Below, one piece after another: positions 12,935 to 25,400 of a stretch of 54,946 bases of DNA. The translations under genes were made by a program, and so were the position numbers. The DNA comes from Mnemiopsis leidyi. Taxonomy: Eukaryota > Ctenophora > Tentaculata > Lobata > Bolinopsidae. Location: assembly GCA_000226015.1 (NCBI GenBank), contig JH153586.1, forward strand, positions 82,749-137,694, in the 5' to 3' direction. The notes beneath the pieces were generated by a model. That model was not told the origin of the DNA and ran no database searches. It was given only the letters and a program-made list of their open reading frames with translations. The stretch's first letter is position 1, and each line of letters opens with the position of its first letter.

Positions 12935-14285
12935 CTACATGAAGAGGTCTCCTTGGAGTGGCCTGCATCACACACATCTCGTTGACGGCGTATCATATGT
13001 CTCCACTTCAAACGATCAGAAGTTAAAGACTTAACAGCCTCGATGTCGATGTTCTCGACACCTGTAAGCTGCATCCTCAAGAATGCAGGATTTCCAGGAT
13101 TTACGGGGCCTGCTTCTAGACCTCTTTCCAAAGTTTAATTTCCGGTCCTGCAGAAACTTTGGAATTCTGGATTCTGGCATTCTTGATACATGATCAACAA
13201 ACCATATGAGTCTGGCAGCACTAATGAAGGTTTCGATTGTAGCTAATTGATGCCGGCACGTCTGAGAACTTCTTCATTGGTAACATGATAATAACATTTT
13301 GATCCGAAGAATCCTTCTTCAGAGAGGTCTGATGAAAAACCTCAAACCGCTTTATCTGCTGGTGGTGTTCCAGACCTCAGCTCCATAGAGTAAGATGGTG
13401 ACAACAACAGCCTTGTATATTCGGATCATCGTCGGAGTCTTGATCGTTCTGCTGTTCCAAATCTTTCAGAGTTCCGGAGCTGATGAAATTCACCACTAGC
13501 TCTATGAATCCTTATTTCGAGGTTTCCACTGATGTTTGCACCGAGGTATACGAAGTAACTGACTTGCTTCACAGGTTCACCTCCTAACTCCAGCTCAATT
13601 ATGCATCTATTTTTATTGTAGTGACGCTGGGAGGAGCTCCTTTTTGACGGTCATGCACTGGGTTTTCTTAAAGGATTGATTCCCAGCCAAGCATAGCTGC
13701 AGTAATGAGCCAAAAGGTCTGTAGACTCCTGCAGACCATCTGTTGAGTAGTCCATAATGGCCATGTCATCAGCATAGTCAGTGTCTAATACCACCATCTC
13801 CTCACTTTTCTTGTCTTGCTTTTGTTATAACACTATGCCATGACTGATGTTCAATTGTTTGCCTAGGCCAAATATGCTGCAAAGTTACGACAGAAGTCGA
13901 AGACGGGTGGGCCTTGAATATCTCCTTGTCCTCTACCTGAGTTAACATCAAAGTCAAACCTATCTGCCAACTCCCCATTTACTCTGATTGCCTTCATAGT
14001 GCCATTGAAGAAGGCCTGGAAAATTCGAAAGTAATTTTCAGGTCAACCATAGTGTCTCATACTTTTCCAAATGAAATCTCTTCTGATTGAACCAAAGGCT
14101 GCCTTAAAATCTACGAAGTTGATACAAATGGAGATGTTATAGTCGATACAGTTGTGAATAATGGTACGGAGGGAATAAATCTGATCAATACAGACCGATT
14201 AGGTCTGAACCAACATTGATTCTTCCACAGAAGACACTCCATTACAGCATCCAACCTTCTAAGAGGGATCACCTGCAAAATAATA
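12935..14285 (-). mobile_element. Degenerate non-LTR retrotransposon (LINE), reverse transcriptase part
   Basis: Reading the minus strand from about 14285, several frames broken by stops and shifts give an ordered LINE reverse transcriptase. The blocks are QCGFRPNRSCTDQIYSLRTI, INFVDFKAAFGSIRRDF, GRGQGDIQGPPVF, the catalytic LDTDYADDMAI, then a LGIN-K-TQ-M block, IRIYKAVVVTILLYGAEVW, and a C-terminal SLTSDRLKWRHMIR segment. The catalytic YADD is kept, but the frame is interrupted repeatedly, so the copy is dead. No endonuclease portion, poly-A tail or target-site duplication was identified, so the copy is 5'-truncated and its edges are approximate. Confidence 0.85.
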
Positions 14286-14459
14286 ACAAACAAATTTCAA
14301 TCGTTATATCGTATTAAGAGCTAATTCGTGCATGCGAAGAGTAAAAGTTTGGAAAACTGCATAATCATATTTAATTGAATTTTACCCCCGATGCACTAAT
14401 CTAGCTGTAGGGGGATCAATCCTACCGAAACTGTACTAGGCACAGTGTGGTGACTGACA

Positions 14460-14545
14460 GACTTGCCACTACCGCGGGGATCGAACCCTGGTGTAGTGGT
14501 GTGCTGCTTGGGAAGAGCATTTGAAACCACCAAACCGTACAGGCA
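14460..14545 (-). mobile_element. tRNA-derived SINE head (candidate)
   Basis: On the minus strand there is a good Pol III B box (GGTTCGATCCC, about 14478-14488) about 45 nt after an A-box-like GGTTTGGTGG (about 14528-14538), which is tRNA-like spacing. The tRNA fold is imperfect and no 3' CCA context is evident, so a SINE head or tRNA relic is more likely than a working tRNA gene. It lies just upstream, on the same strand, of the LINE fragment. Confidence 0.4.
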
Positions 14546-14589
14546 ATAAAACCGGAGAGCAAATGGATATGTTTCCTTTGGTTAAATTA

Positions 14590-14960
14590 ACGTAATAGTT
14601 GATAAAGGATTTCTTCGAACTGATAAGAGATTAATTCCAATCGATAAGAGATTTCTTCGAACTGATAACAGATTTATTCGAACTGATAAGAGATTAGTTT
14701 GAACTAATAAGAGATAATTCGAACTGGTAAGAGATAAATTCGAACTGATAAGAGATAAATTTGAACTGATAAGAGATAATTCCATTCTGATAAGAGATTA
14801 ATTGGAGCTGATAATAGATTAATGTGAACTGATAAGAGATTAATTAGAACTGATAAAAGATTAATTTGAACTGATCATAAAAGATTAATTTGAACTGATA
14901 AAAGATTAATTTGAACTGATAAAAGATTAATTTGAACTAATAAAAGATTTACCGAACAGA
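14590..14960. repeat. Minisatellite, 20-21-bp unit, about 17 diverged copies
   Basis: The unit is close to GAACTGATAAGAGATTAATT. Central copies end AGATAAATTC and later ones read AAAAGATTAATTT, so the array has diverged along its length. The minus-strand open frame through it (repeating LLSVRINL-type residues) is an artefact of the repeat. Confidence 0.9.
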
Positions 14961-17900
14961 AAAGAAATCGTTTGAACTTATGGTTGGAGGGCAACTTGTG
15001 TGAAATGTGGGTCTAGTTTAAACATGCAGCAATGCAGCATTCCTGAGTTGTAATACATTTAGGATGTATAAGTGTTTAATTGATAAATCATATCTACCTA
15101 GTTATGTGAAATGAGCCACACTTGCTTATACGTTAGGGTGAACGCATTTAGTGTTGTTTTGGCGTTGGATGCATTTTATGGTAGTGTTTTTGGGTGTATT
15201 TTCAAAAGTTAATAACATCTTGGAGCTCAGAATTTTCATTTTACGACTTTTACTCATAATAGATCCAGGTTTTACTTTCGTAAGGGCATTAGAGAGGCGG
15301 CAGATTCACATTTCACCAAAGCAAGCGCTACTATTATGTCCCGGTTATCAGGTGATGCATATAGACATAAAGAGAGACTTTGTAAAAGAGTATAAGGCGC
15401 GCTGATCAATTTAGTTCTAAAATATAAAAAAGAATTCTGATAGCCGGAGCTCGAGGAGTACTTACTTTCTTAGTCGTTCAGAATAAATTGTTGGAATATT
15501 TAATGGAGGGCAAATAGTTGAAACCACGCGAAACGCGTGGGTTATTATGTAAATCTTGATTCTTGACTCAACTATTATAGGTATACCAAATGTAATACCA
15601 TATCACTTTGAATTGCTCGTACCTAGGTAATAAACACCCAGTACAAATAAACTCCCAGTAATTTACTCCCTACAACCAGTCACTAACACATGTAAATATA
15701 TAAAGTAGGTAGATATATTTATCACATCACGCTGTCTAATTTCAATTGGTATCCATCTAAAGAGTCAAGTATCCAGCATATAATGCAGTAAAGCAATAAA
15801 ATTCTGTAAGTTTTTAACTTTGAAATCATGACCTCGATGTCATGACCATGCAAGTCCTAAAATCTGAGGGTGTAGCTTAATAATAGTAACTTTTCATTAA
15901 ACTTTATATTTTATAATACCCTATAAAAGTATAATCAAAATTTGTTGACTCATATGCTAAACTTATAATAATCTCATATGGCTGATTCCCACGAAACCTA
16001 AGTGTTGATTGCCACTTGGCAAAAATCGTTCCTTCAAGCCCTGCAGAGCTGTCGGCTAGACTGCAAAAGTGCCCTTTTGACCCTTATATTTGTATCATCT
16101 TCCAATAATAGAATCTTTTTCTACTTTTGGTTTTCCAAAATCAGTCCCATGACAATCGTAAATTGAATCAGTACTTTCTCATTTCATAATTCTTGTAATT
16201 TTACCAATGTCGTATTAACCATGTGTCCTGGTCAAATTATATTCTTGTTACTTCTCAAATACCCAAGTGTTACACTTTTACAGTGACATCATGAATTGTA
16301 CGACTTCCCAAAGGCATATACAATGTACACCGCGATGATTCATGTATTTGCACCTCAGCCAATATAATACAGGATTCTCTGATAAGTTGTTTGTTGTAGG
16401 TGACAATTATATACAACCACAGTCACAGTACATGACATCATCACCATCTCTAAGTTGTCTAAGTTACTCAACCACAGTTTATTGGGTACCTGTCTTGTTA
16501 TTGGGTACCTGTCTTGTTTTAAAAGTCCTTGCTCAGCTGACGCGATGTTCCTCATATTGTGACCTCATGTTATAGGTTCTTATATCGCTATAATACCGCT
16601 TATTTGTTCTTAATGACAGTTCTAGTCACTGTATTTGACGGATTATGTCAGTTTTTGGACGTGTGTTTTGTAAATCGTGCAGCCGACCATGACAAGGGTT
16701 TGCGAAAATACGAAGGAGTTGTATTGAGGAAATAACTTTAATCTGAATAAAAACTCATTCATGCAGCCCTTAACAGAGTTTTCTTTTGATGACCAAGCCA
16801 CTTCTACTACAATTGTAATTCAGATAACGATATAAGATCGCTCATGTATAATATCACTCAGTATATATGAAATAAAGGAGATTGTCTCATTATCTTATCT
16901 CAACTGTCAAAATTAGTGCCGGCTAAGATCGCTCTATAATATCGTTTAGTTGTAGTATAGCAGTCAAGAAGTAGCAGTCAATTGTACGCGTTTGTCATGA
17001 GCCACTGTCTGTGGAATTAGATACTCCATCTTCGTTGTTTTGTCATGTCTTTGTTATTTTGTCATATCTTCGTTATTTTGTCATATCTTCGTTATTTTGT
17101 CATATATTCGTTGTTTGTCATATCTTCGTTATTTTGTCATATCTTCGTTATTTTGTCATATCTTCGTTATTTTGTTATATCTTCGTTATTTTGTCATAAT
17201 ATCTTCATTATTTTTTAATTTATCTTAAAGTTACCATGCAACATCTTCGTTACCATGTTACTAACGTATCATATTAGATTACCGACAAAATATAAATCTT
17301 TTTGATACCACAATTAATTTAGTCTCCTCTTTGTATTAGTGTATCTTGCAGTAGAACGTGTGTGAAAATTGAGGCTTACTTTTCTCTAAACTTAAAGCAC
17401 ATGTATTATAACGTTGTATTCTTATGCAAGTATAGAGGTACCTATACCACCAGTACAAATACAATTTGTTGTACAAATAAAATTTTTGACAAATACAATT
17501 CGAAGAGGAAGAAACATGATTCTTCTCATCCCAACCGAATGTTCCAGATGATTAAACGTGTCGTTACAAACGTCCACTTCAAATTGAATCTGACTTTACC
17601 GTCAAGCCATAAGTTCTAGTGTGTAGCTGCAACAGTTAATGTGGATCTAGAGAAGTTTGTTGTCTGACATATAGCATACTAATTGTCGTCTTTCCTTACG
17701 TTTCGTCAACAATAATATTATCATATTTGTATTTAGTGGGTTATGTTATACATATTTCAAATCAATCATCAGCTGGTTTTTCTGTGTATTGCGACGGTAT
17801 GAATATTTAAATTAGCTTTTCAATGCAAATGCGTTTGCTCGTAACTTTGTTTTTTGCTACGCCTTTAACTAAGATTATAAGCTTTTGTCTTGACTTATAA

Positions 17901-19482
17901 AAGACGTTTTTAAGTCATAAGTCATTCTAAACTTTACCCAAGGCCGCACTTCTCATGTATCTCATCCATAGACAAATAATACCAATTTGATTAGCTAAAA
18001 ATCCTTCTCATCTAAATGATATTCCAGAACGTAACGGTACAGTAATCCCACCTGTAGCCTAATCTAGCCTATATGCTCATAATGCATTTACTAATTGAAT
18101 CACCTCGTTAAATCTAGATGGGATAGGGGGATACGGGGTTGAATCTTCCTCCAGCACGATTTATCAGAACTTGCAAAGTACCTGGTTTTACAGATTTTCA
18201 CTTTTGATTGCAACGCTGACAATAACATTCTGTTCAGCTTTATTGTCAATTGTTTGCTATTTTGGGCTGTGGACTAGGCTTTGTTGTACTCTCATACAAA
18301 GCCAAAAGTAGAAAACTAGAAAATTGGCCAAAATTACATGATGCTGTTATAATAAAACTTTTAAAAACAGCTACGTACTCAGGATTTGGTGAGGTCAGAG
18401 GTGAGGCTGTGTCTTCCCGCGATTGCAGCTATCAGAAGCTCTTGCCAGGATTCCAATGCAGTGTAACCGTATGGGTCATATTTTGAAGCATCTGAGCTAA
18501 ACAGAGCACATGAATCATGAATGCAGGGCACAACTAAAAAGTTAAATATTTTTCGAATATCGTTTGTTAAGACGCTATTTATGCTCAGCGTTCGTCCATG
18601 AAGACCCAAAGAAGGGTACAAATTTTAGTTTAGGGTATATGCTAGGTGTGTTCAAAGAGAAGACCTCCTCTACCTACATCTTGGCCGGGCTAATTGTACG
18701 TCGCTGCTGCAAAAAATACCGTCGTCCGTCGCTTGTTGCTTCATCAATAGCACCGTTTTGGTATTTTGAATGATGAAGTTTTTCACACTATAATTATGGA
18801 ATTAGGCGTGCAAGTATGTGATATATCTGGATATCAACAGATCTGATACTATTGAATTGTCTGATTAGATATTCTTGAATTGTTTAATTAGATTTTGGCG
18901 GTTTATTAAAATTGTCGGTCTTCTTGGAAACTGTCTAGATTTGTTTGTGTGGCTTGAGTTCCTTCTATATTTCTGATCAGAATCAGCGGATTAGCGGGAA
19001 TCACTCTTTGTAATTTGTGACGATTTAGTTTGTTGAGATGGTCGCATAATCCTGTTCCACGTAAAGTAACTTACCTCTCTCTCCAATGCTCTAGCACTAA
19101 AACCACGTACAAGTGATGGTGAATGATCACTAGCGAGGTACTGGCAGAACCAGTTCCGTACTGGTTCCCTATTTGATACCGGTGATGGGTTTGCTGGACA
19201 GGGGAAACGCCTTAAATTGATTTTTTAGCTCTGTGTTTACTTTATATTGTATTTATTCACTATTTAGTGTATTCACTATTTACTTTATATTGTATTTATT
19301 CACTTGTTATTTATAGTTATATATTTGCAATTTATATTTCTATACTTGTTGGATTTCACCAAATGCTTAACAGTTGAATACCTAAGTATATTCAGGTCTT
19401 TAGTGTTTTGTGGCAAACTGCGAAAGAAATGTAAAAGTTAACGCAAACGAATTCAATAAAAAGCAATCTTCGTCTCCTGAAA
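14961..19482. other. Intergenic stretch between GPCR/LINE region and DUOX, no gene recognised
   Basis: About 4.5 kb without a coding exon that I can place in a family. Short frames at 15151-15405, 17362-17619 and 18250-18486 have no recognisable motifs. A 20-bp duplication (TTGGGTACCTGTCTTGTT) lies near 16483-16520, and a 19-bp minisatellite is listed separately. DUOX promoter elements should lie at the right end, but no clear TATA box stands out. Confidence 0.5.
17030..17215. repeat. Minisatellite, 19-bp unit, about 9-10 copies
   Basis: The unit is TCTTCGTTATTTTGTCATA. Copies are nearly identical apart from small indels (one has GTTTG, another GTTATA). The two overlapping 62-codon open frames (repeating ISSLFCHIFVILSYLRY-type residues) exist only because 19 bp cycles through all frames without a stop. 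Confidence 0.92.
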
Positions 19483-22400
19483 ATGAAAATTATAACCTAT
19501 ATCTTCACTACAGTCTTCTTTTACCGATCTTCAAGTAAGTCCTGTTTATGATATTATTTCAAAGATCAAGATTTGAAATATATATTTAATGGTTGAGTCC
19601 TGTATCAAAGAAGGCAGAATCGCACTTTTTAATGTGGTGGTCATGTCATGGCGACAAACAAATTGCGAGCTGAATAAGTTTATAAAATTCACTCTCTTTT
19701 AGTCAAATGATTACTATATAATGCAGGTCACAGTGATGGAGATTACCCTTACGTATCCTATAATGGAATGTACAATAACCCTTCAAATTTACATTGGGGA
19801 ACAGCAGGTGCGTAAGAATTGCGTGAAACTACGTTTTATCAAGTAAAACTTAAATAAGCGGCATAATTAAATTTAAGTAACGTACTAAGTTACGGTTTTA
19901 AAACAGCTCATAGCTTAGTGTTGACGTTATTTTTTGCAGATCTGTCTTAGAATTATGAATAAATGGTCACAGTTGTCTATCTTACTTTTGAAAAGTGTGC
20001 TTCCTATTTAAGAATTTAGTCCCCCCTAGTTTGGCTATATAACCCAACTGCAGTAACCACTTTACTTTCGAAAAGTGTGCTGCCTAGTAACCACTCCTGT
20101 TCAGGATCGCCGCTGTCCCAGCCGGTGAGGCCCCACTACGGGGACGGTGCCGGGTCTGCAGACTTCCCCGACCTCCCCTCACCCCGGGACCTCAGTCTGG
20201 AACTCTTCACGGAGGAGCAGACCGTACCGCTGTCGGAGAAGTACACCGCACTTTTACCCTACTTTAGTGAGTAGTTTTTATTGGTAAACCACAAACTTTT
20301 ACAGTTCTTTAGTGAGTTACATTGGTAAACCACACACTTTTACCGTACTTTAGTGAGTAGTGTTTATTGGTACACCACACACACTTTTACAGTTCTTTAG
20401 TGAGTTACATTGGTACACCACACACACTTACCCTACTTTAGTGAGTTGTTTTTATTGGTACACCACACACTTTTACCCTACTTTAGTGAGTTGTTTTTAT
20501 TGGTACACCACACACTCTTACCCTACTTTAGTAAGTAGTTTTTATTGGTACACCATACACTTACCTTACTTTAGTGAGCCGTTTTTATTGGTACACCACA
20601 CACTTTTACTCTACTTTAGTGAGCCGTTTTTATTGGTACACCACACACTTTTACTCTACTTTAGTGAGTAGTAGTTTTCTCTAGATAAGCGTATTTCTGT
20701 TTTTCCTGCCCATATAATATTGATCTTGCAGCTCTTAATCGCCTATATATTCTACGACTTAACTGTGATCGGCGATCGCATATCTTCCTGGGCTCTATAT
20801 ACAATATATATATCAATATACAATATATATCAAACCTTATAACCCTCTCAGTTGAGTTTCTAGACCACGATCTGCTGGATCTACGTGCCACCTGTCCTCC
20901 CGAGGACATCAGTATCAGTATCAAGAAGAGTGATCCTCTGTACGGCAACAATTCTCACAGTAGGATGCCGATGGATAGGATACAGTACGATAGGAACAGT
21001 GGGGTTTGGGCGGACTTCCCAAGAAAACAGGTCGGTTGTCAAACACAAGGAAAGATTTTCAGATCTATCTTCATGGGCTTTCTAGTGCTCGCGAAGTCTC
21101 GCTTTGTCTGCAAGTGCGCAAATGATGGTACACCATTGGCTTTAATTCGACCTGTTTTATGATAATTCGATTAGTCGTGCAAGAATGCGTTTGAGATGGA
21201 GTTAATCATAATTACGGTCTGTTTCAGATAAATTCTGTAACATCGTGGATTGATGGTAGTCAGGTTTATGGAATAAGCAAAGGTTGGGCGGACATGCTCA
21301 GATCAGGTAGATCTACCTTGAAATAATTGACTAATTGATTAACTTTGAAAACGTCTGTGGCTATGAGTAATGGTGGTAATAAAAAACTTTGTAATGTATG
21401 GTTAAAGATAGAAGAAAGATAAAAAAGATGACTGATTGTTTCTGATGTTTGATAATTTGATGAGCCATTTCAGGAACTGGAGGAAAGTTGAAAACGGATG
21501 AAAGTGGAAACCCTGCCAGAAACTCGTGGGGAGTACCAATGTCAGGATCTCTGAAACCTCACACTTGTAAATATCCTGATATTAAGCAGCTCCACCGTAA
21601 GTAAACGTCAGTTTTACTCTTAAATTGTTGCACTGTAAATCTTTGTCAGTTTAGTTTTGATAAATTAATATATAATTACAGCTAAATCTGTGATGGTTGA
21701 TGCTCTGCATTGCTTAGATCTTTATGTGATAATGTGAAGTCAGCTATGAGCGCACTTGCAGGTCTTGGTTAACACTCTCTCAGATTTGGTTAGGTCTCAG
21801 ATTTGGAGCATCGACACAGATGGTTGATTGAAAACTAAAAACTTAAAAAGTAACTCATTGAGCTTGCTGTATGACATTTTCATAGGTAGTGAAACTGAAT
21901 GTTGTTCATAAATCATGATGTTTTGAACTATTATACAGTTTTCGGAGACGGACGAAGCAATGAAAATCCCGGAATCTACGCTTTGCATTGGTTGTTCTTT
22001 AATGAACACAACAACATAGCTGGAGAGCTGGCTATTAACGGACGGTACCGAAACGATAAATGGTTGTTCGACAAAAGTCGATACTTGACCATAGCAAAGA
22101 TTCAGGTATATCCATGCTCACTATACTTTGAAAAATGACGTTTTTGGCAAAAATTGTGTTTTAGTGGCACAGCAAATTTTCAAAGCATGGGAGACTGTGC
22201 ACAAATCGGAATAGGGGTAGAAAATCCAGAGTATTTTAGACAAAATCTGAAGTTTCATGAGATTATGGAGGTCGTAATAAAGATATGCACATTACCGACT
22301 GTTTCAGATCAACAATTATATTTCAAAGATGCTGCAGCGAAATAGAAAGTTATCAAGAAAGGTTTTATGTGGAGGGTCACAAATTTTTACCAATCAGAAG

Positions 22401-25400
22401 CTAGAAAGCACTGTTTTCGAACTTTTCATTGGTTAAATCTTATACATTTCTCTATATCGGGACCAGCACAATTAATAACAGTAACTTTTCAGAAAGTATC
22501 GTTAGACGCGATAGCTGCAATAATAGATCCTGATACCTTACACGAGTACAGAGGATACAATGCGTCAGCAGACCCGGCAATTAGCTTCTTGTATGCTGGA
22601 GCTGTCAGATACTTTTTTCTAACTATGAGTGAGTAGTAATTATAGTCTGGAATAAGCTTTTGAAACTAATTTATCGGCTGCTAAGCATATGAACGCTAAC
22701 AAAATGCAAATATTTATTCATAGATTATAAGGCAAATTCACCGTATGAAAATTTTCTCAGTTCCCGATATCATCTACGTCAGTAATCCTAAGAACTGCTC
22801 TTTAAAGAGCAGTGATATCAGACTTTGCAACACTTACTGGGACGCTCAGGTTTTATTTACTGCTAATTGAGATATAGATCAAATTCGAAAAATGTACATT
22901 CATTATAAAGAGCATGCAGCTTGCCGTGCACTATCAGAGCACAGTTTGGTACAAATTTCAGTTCAGTATGAATTCAGCACAGCTTGAACAATAAAGTCTC
23001 TCAATGATCTGATGGAAAGGAATCCATATTGTACTGAAATTTAAGGTGTACAAGAATTACAAGAATTAAAAATATAGAATCTTTATTACATGGTGTAATG
23101 TCAGATTAATAGGAAAAATTAAAGTAAATCAAGTCCAAATTACATTTGTGTACATTTAATAACTGAGTTACTGTTTCCTTAAATAGGAGATAGTGGAAAA
23201 GTATGGACCTGGATCGTTTCTTCGGGGACTTGCTTACCAACCAGCAGCTAAAGTAGACATGCATATTGTCAACGACATCAGGTAATGGAACAATGAGGGA
23301 TCGTATTAAAGATAGTAGGGTAATTGGGTAACTAATAAGGGTATAAAAGCAATAAACCAATTAATTCTTAATAATCTGCCAAATGAATGTACAAAATCCA
23401 GCAAAATCAGCAAGTCATATAAAATTATTTTCCAAATTCTCGCTTACTCTCGCACGTGTGTTTATTCTAAGCTAACAGTTGTCCCGCTGTTCCACAGATC
23501 GAACTACTACGGGCCCATGCACTGGACCCGGCGTGACGGAATAGCAGCAGCTATACAGCGAGGGAGAGATCTGGGGGTGCCGCCCCTCAATAAAGTGTTG
23601 AGGCACTATAACCTTCCAGCAAAAACTTGGGTATTTTGGCGGAAACTTCTTAATACTAAGGTAAGAATTGATAATGCCAAGGTGGGTGTGTTTTTGTAGA
23701 ACAAAATTGATAATTGTCTTCAGATATCATTATAGGGATGAAGAGATCAAATTAAGAATGATGCTGATCTTAGGAACGGTATTTGTGGGGAAGAGTCTCA
23801 AATTTTCAATGATAAAACACCTTATTTCTCAAAATTTATTGGCTCTGCCTTAGTTCTGGGTAGTGAAATACTCTCAAATGATCCAACGGACACAGATTGA
23901 CCTCCAAAAACAAAAGTAGAAGCATTACATTTAGAGAAACGGGGTTTGAAATTTGAGACACCTCCCCACGAATACCGTTCCTAATAGTAATAACTCTGCT
24001 AAAAATCGTTTTTACATATATGAGTCTATATAGGCTCATAAATCTTAGGTTTCTACTTCTAATTGCAAATAATCATTTGTTCGAGTTCAGCAGTATATAT
24101 ATATTGTTATTCTACAATTATATCCTTCAGACATATGAAGCACTGAAGTCCTTGTATCAAGACGACGAGGAGAAAGTGGAGCTGTTTATTGGGGGCATGT
24201 TACTCAGTAACGCAGAGGAGAGAATGACTGAAGTATTCCGTCTGATCTTGACTGAGCAAATTTATAGACTTAGAGAGGGTAACAGGTATAATCTGAAACG
24301 TCGCGTGAGGTTTTTAATCAGTATCAAAGATAAACTCATTATAGGCATAATTTGTTTTTAATATGCCATATCTTGCCTATGTAAGCATGTGTGTGAATTA
24401 TAAAACAATTTATTCATGCGTTCACATTTCTGCAGATACTGGTTCGAAAATGAGAATAATGGAATGGGCTGTACTAAAAGAGAAATTGAGGAAATTAGAG
24501 CAACTACACTCAAGAAAATTCTTATTCGAAACAAGGTATTTACGACGGATTTCAAGATCTGTTAGATTAATCTTATTATATGTAGCGCATGCCTCATCAA
24601 GTTTTCACCAAAAAAGTTAATGTTTGGTCATTTACCCATTTACCACCATGATTATTGCTATGATTAAATACCTCAGAAATTTTCTACTAAAACAAATTCG
24701 TAGCGTTGTTGGTATAAACTGCACCGTTCTGGCGATAACGAGGTAGCGAGTTCGAACCTTGCAGTAATCTCTAACTGGGATTTTAGAAATTGTCTCAATT
24801 GAAAATATGTTACAGGTGGAAATCTCAGATTTATATGAAGAAGATGATGGCAATGTGTTTCTGCTGAGAGATCTTTCAGAAGACTGTAAACTTGATGATA
24901 CAGCCATCACCGTGCCTGGATGCGAAGGTAAAAACATTCATCCGTCATAAACAAAGGTTCAAAGGATTTAAGGTTAAATAATTTAGTACTTTTGTTGATT
25001 TTCTCTGTAGACTTGAAAATGCGTTTTTTTAGGAAACTTTTCATCAAATATTTCGAACTGACACGTTCATATTCATTTTCTGAAATGACAATAGGTAAAT
25101 CGATAAAATTCCACGCCCAAAACAATTTTGAAATCGAGTAGAAAGATAGGAAACGTCACGATCCTAGATAAGAAACGTCACAATCTTAGATGGGGAAACG
25201 TCACAATGTTAGATAATAATCAAGCCTTATCTTATCTTCAACTGAAAAACGGACAATCAAATACATAATGGGATAACAGAAAATTACATGCATCTGTGCA
25301 GTATAAAAGCGACTGCCTAAACTGTAAATCACACTAAATATTTTACATTTACATATTTTACATTTACATATTTTACATTTATATTTAAATAATCATATTG

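Larger units (their letters stand above)
19483..24927 (+). other. DUOX: DUOX exons 1-14: signal peptide and peroxidase-like domain
   Basis: Exons: 19483-19534, 19727-19807, 20105-20266, 20852-21030, 21228-21306, 21474-21596, 21939-22105, 22493-22628, 22761-22849, 23187-23281, 23498-23660, 24131-24285, 24436-24535, 24816-24927. DUOX signatures in order are [47 protein letters not shown] and YWFENENNG. Against mammalian peroxidases the distal haem motif is kept as FLDHDL (H104, D105; the D-H-D set), and the distal Arg/Glu motif as GDGRSNE (R231, E234). The proximal His motif (RYGH in myeloperoxidase) reads RYFF, with F323 at the His position, so normal axial haem ligation is not expected. Human DUOX also lacks canonical haem residues, so a structural or partner-binding role is possible. 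Confidence 0.9.

Noticed and set aside
18250..18486. Hydrophobic 78-codon frame upstream of DUOX, considered as a DUOXA exon
   Set aside because: No DUOXA motif, no phase-compatible neighbours, and the hydrophobic part is short.
20360..20671. 103-codon frame of repeated YWYTTH / LPYFSE-like residues
   Set aside because: Produced by the DUOX donor minisatellite; it is intronic in the DUOX model.
24740..24760. GTTCGAACC considered as a functional tRNA T-arm
   Set aside because: No complete acceptor stem or anticodon arm could be drawn; kept only as a SINE/tRNA-relic candidate.
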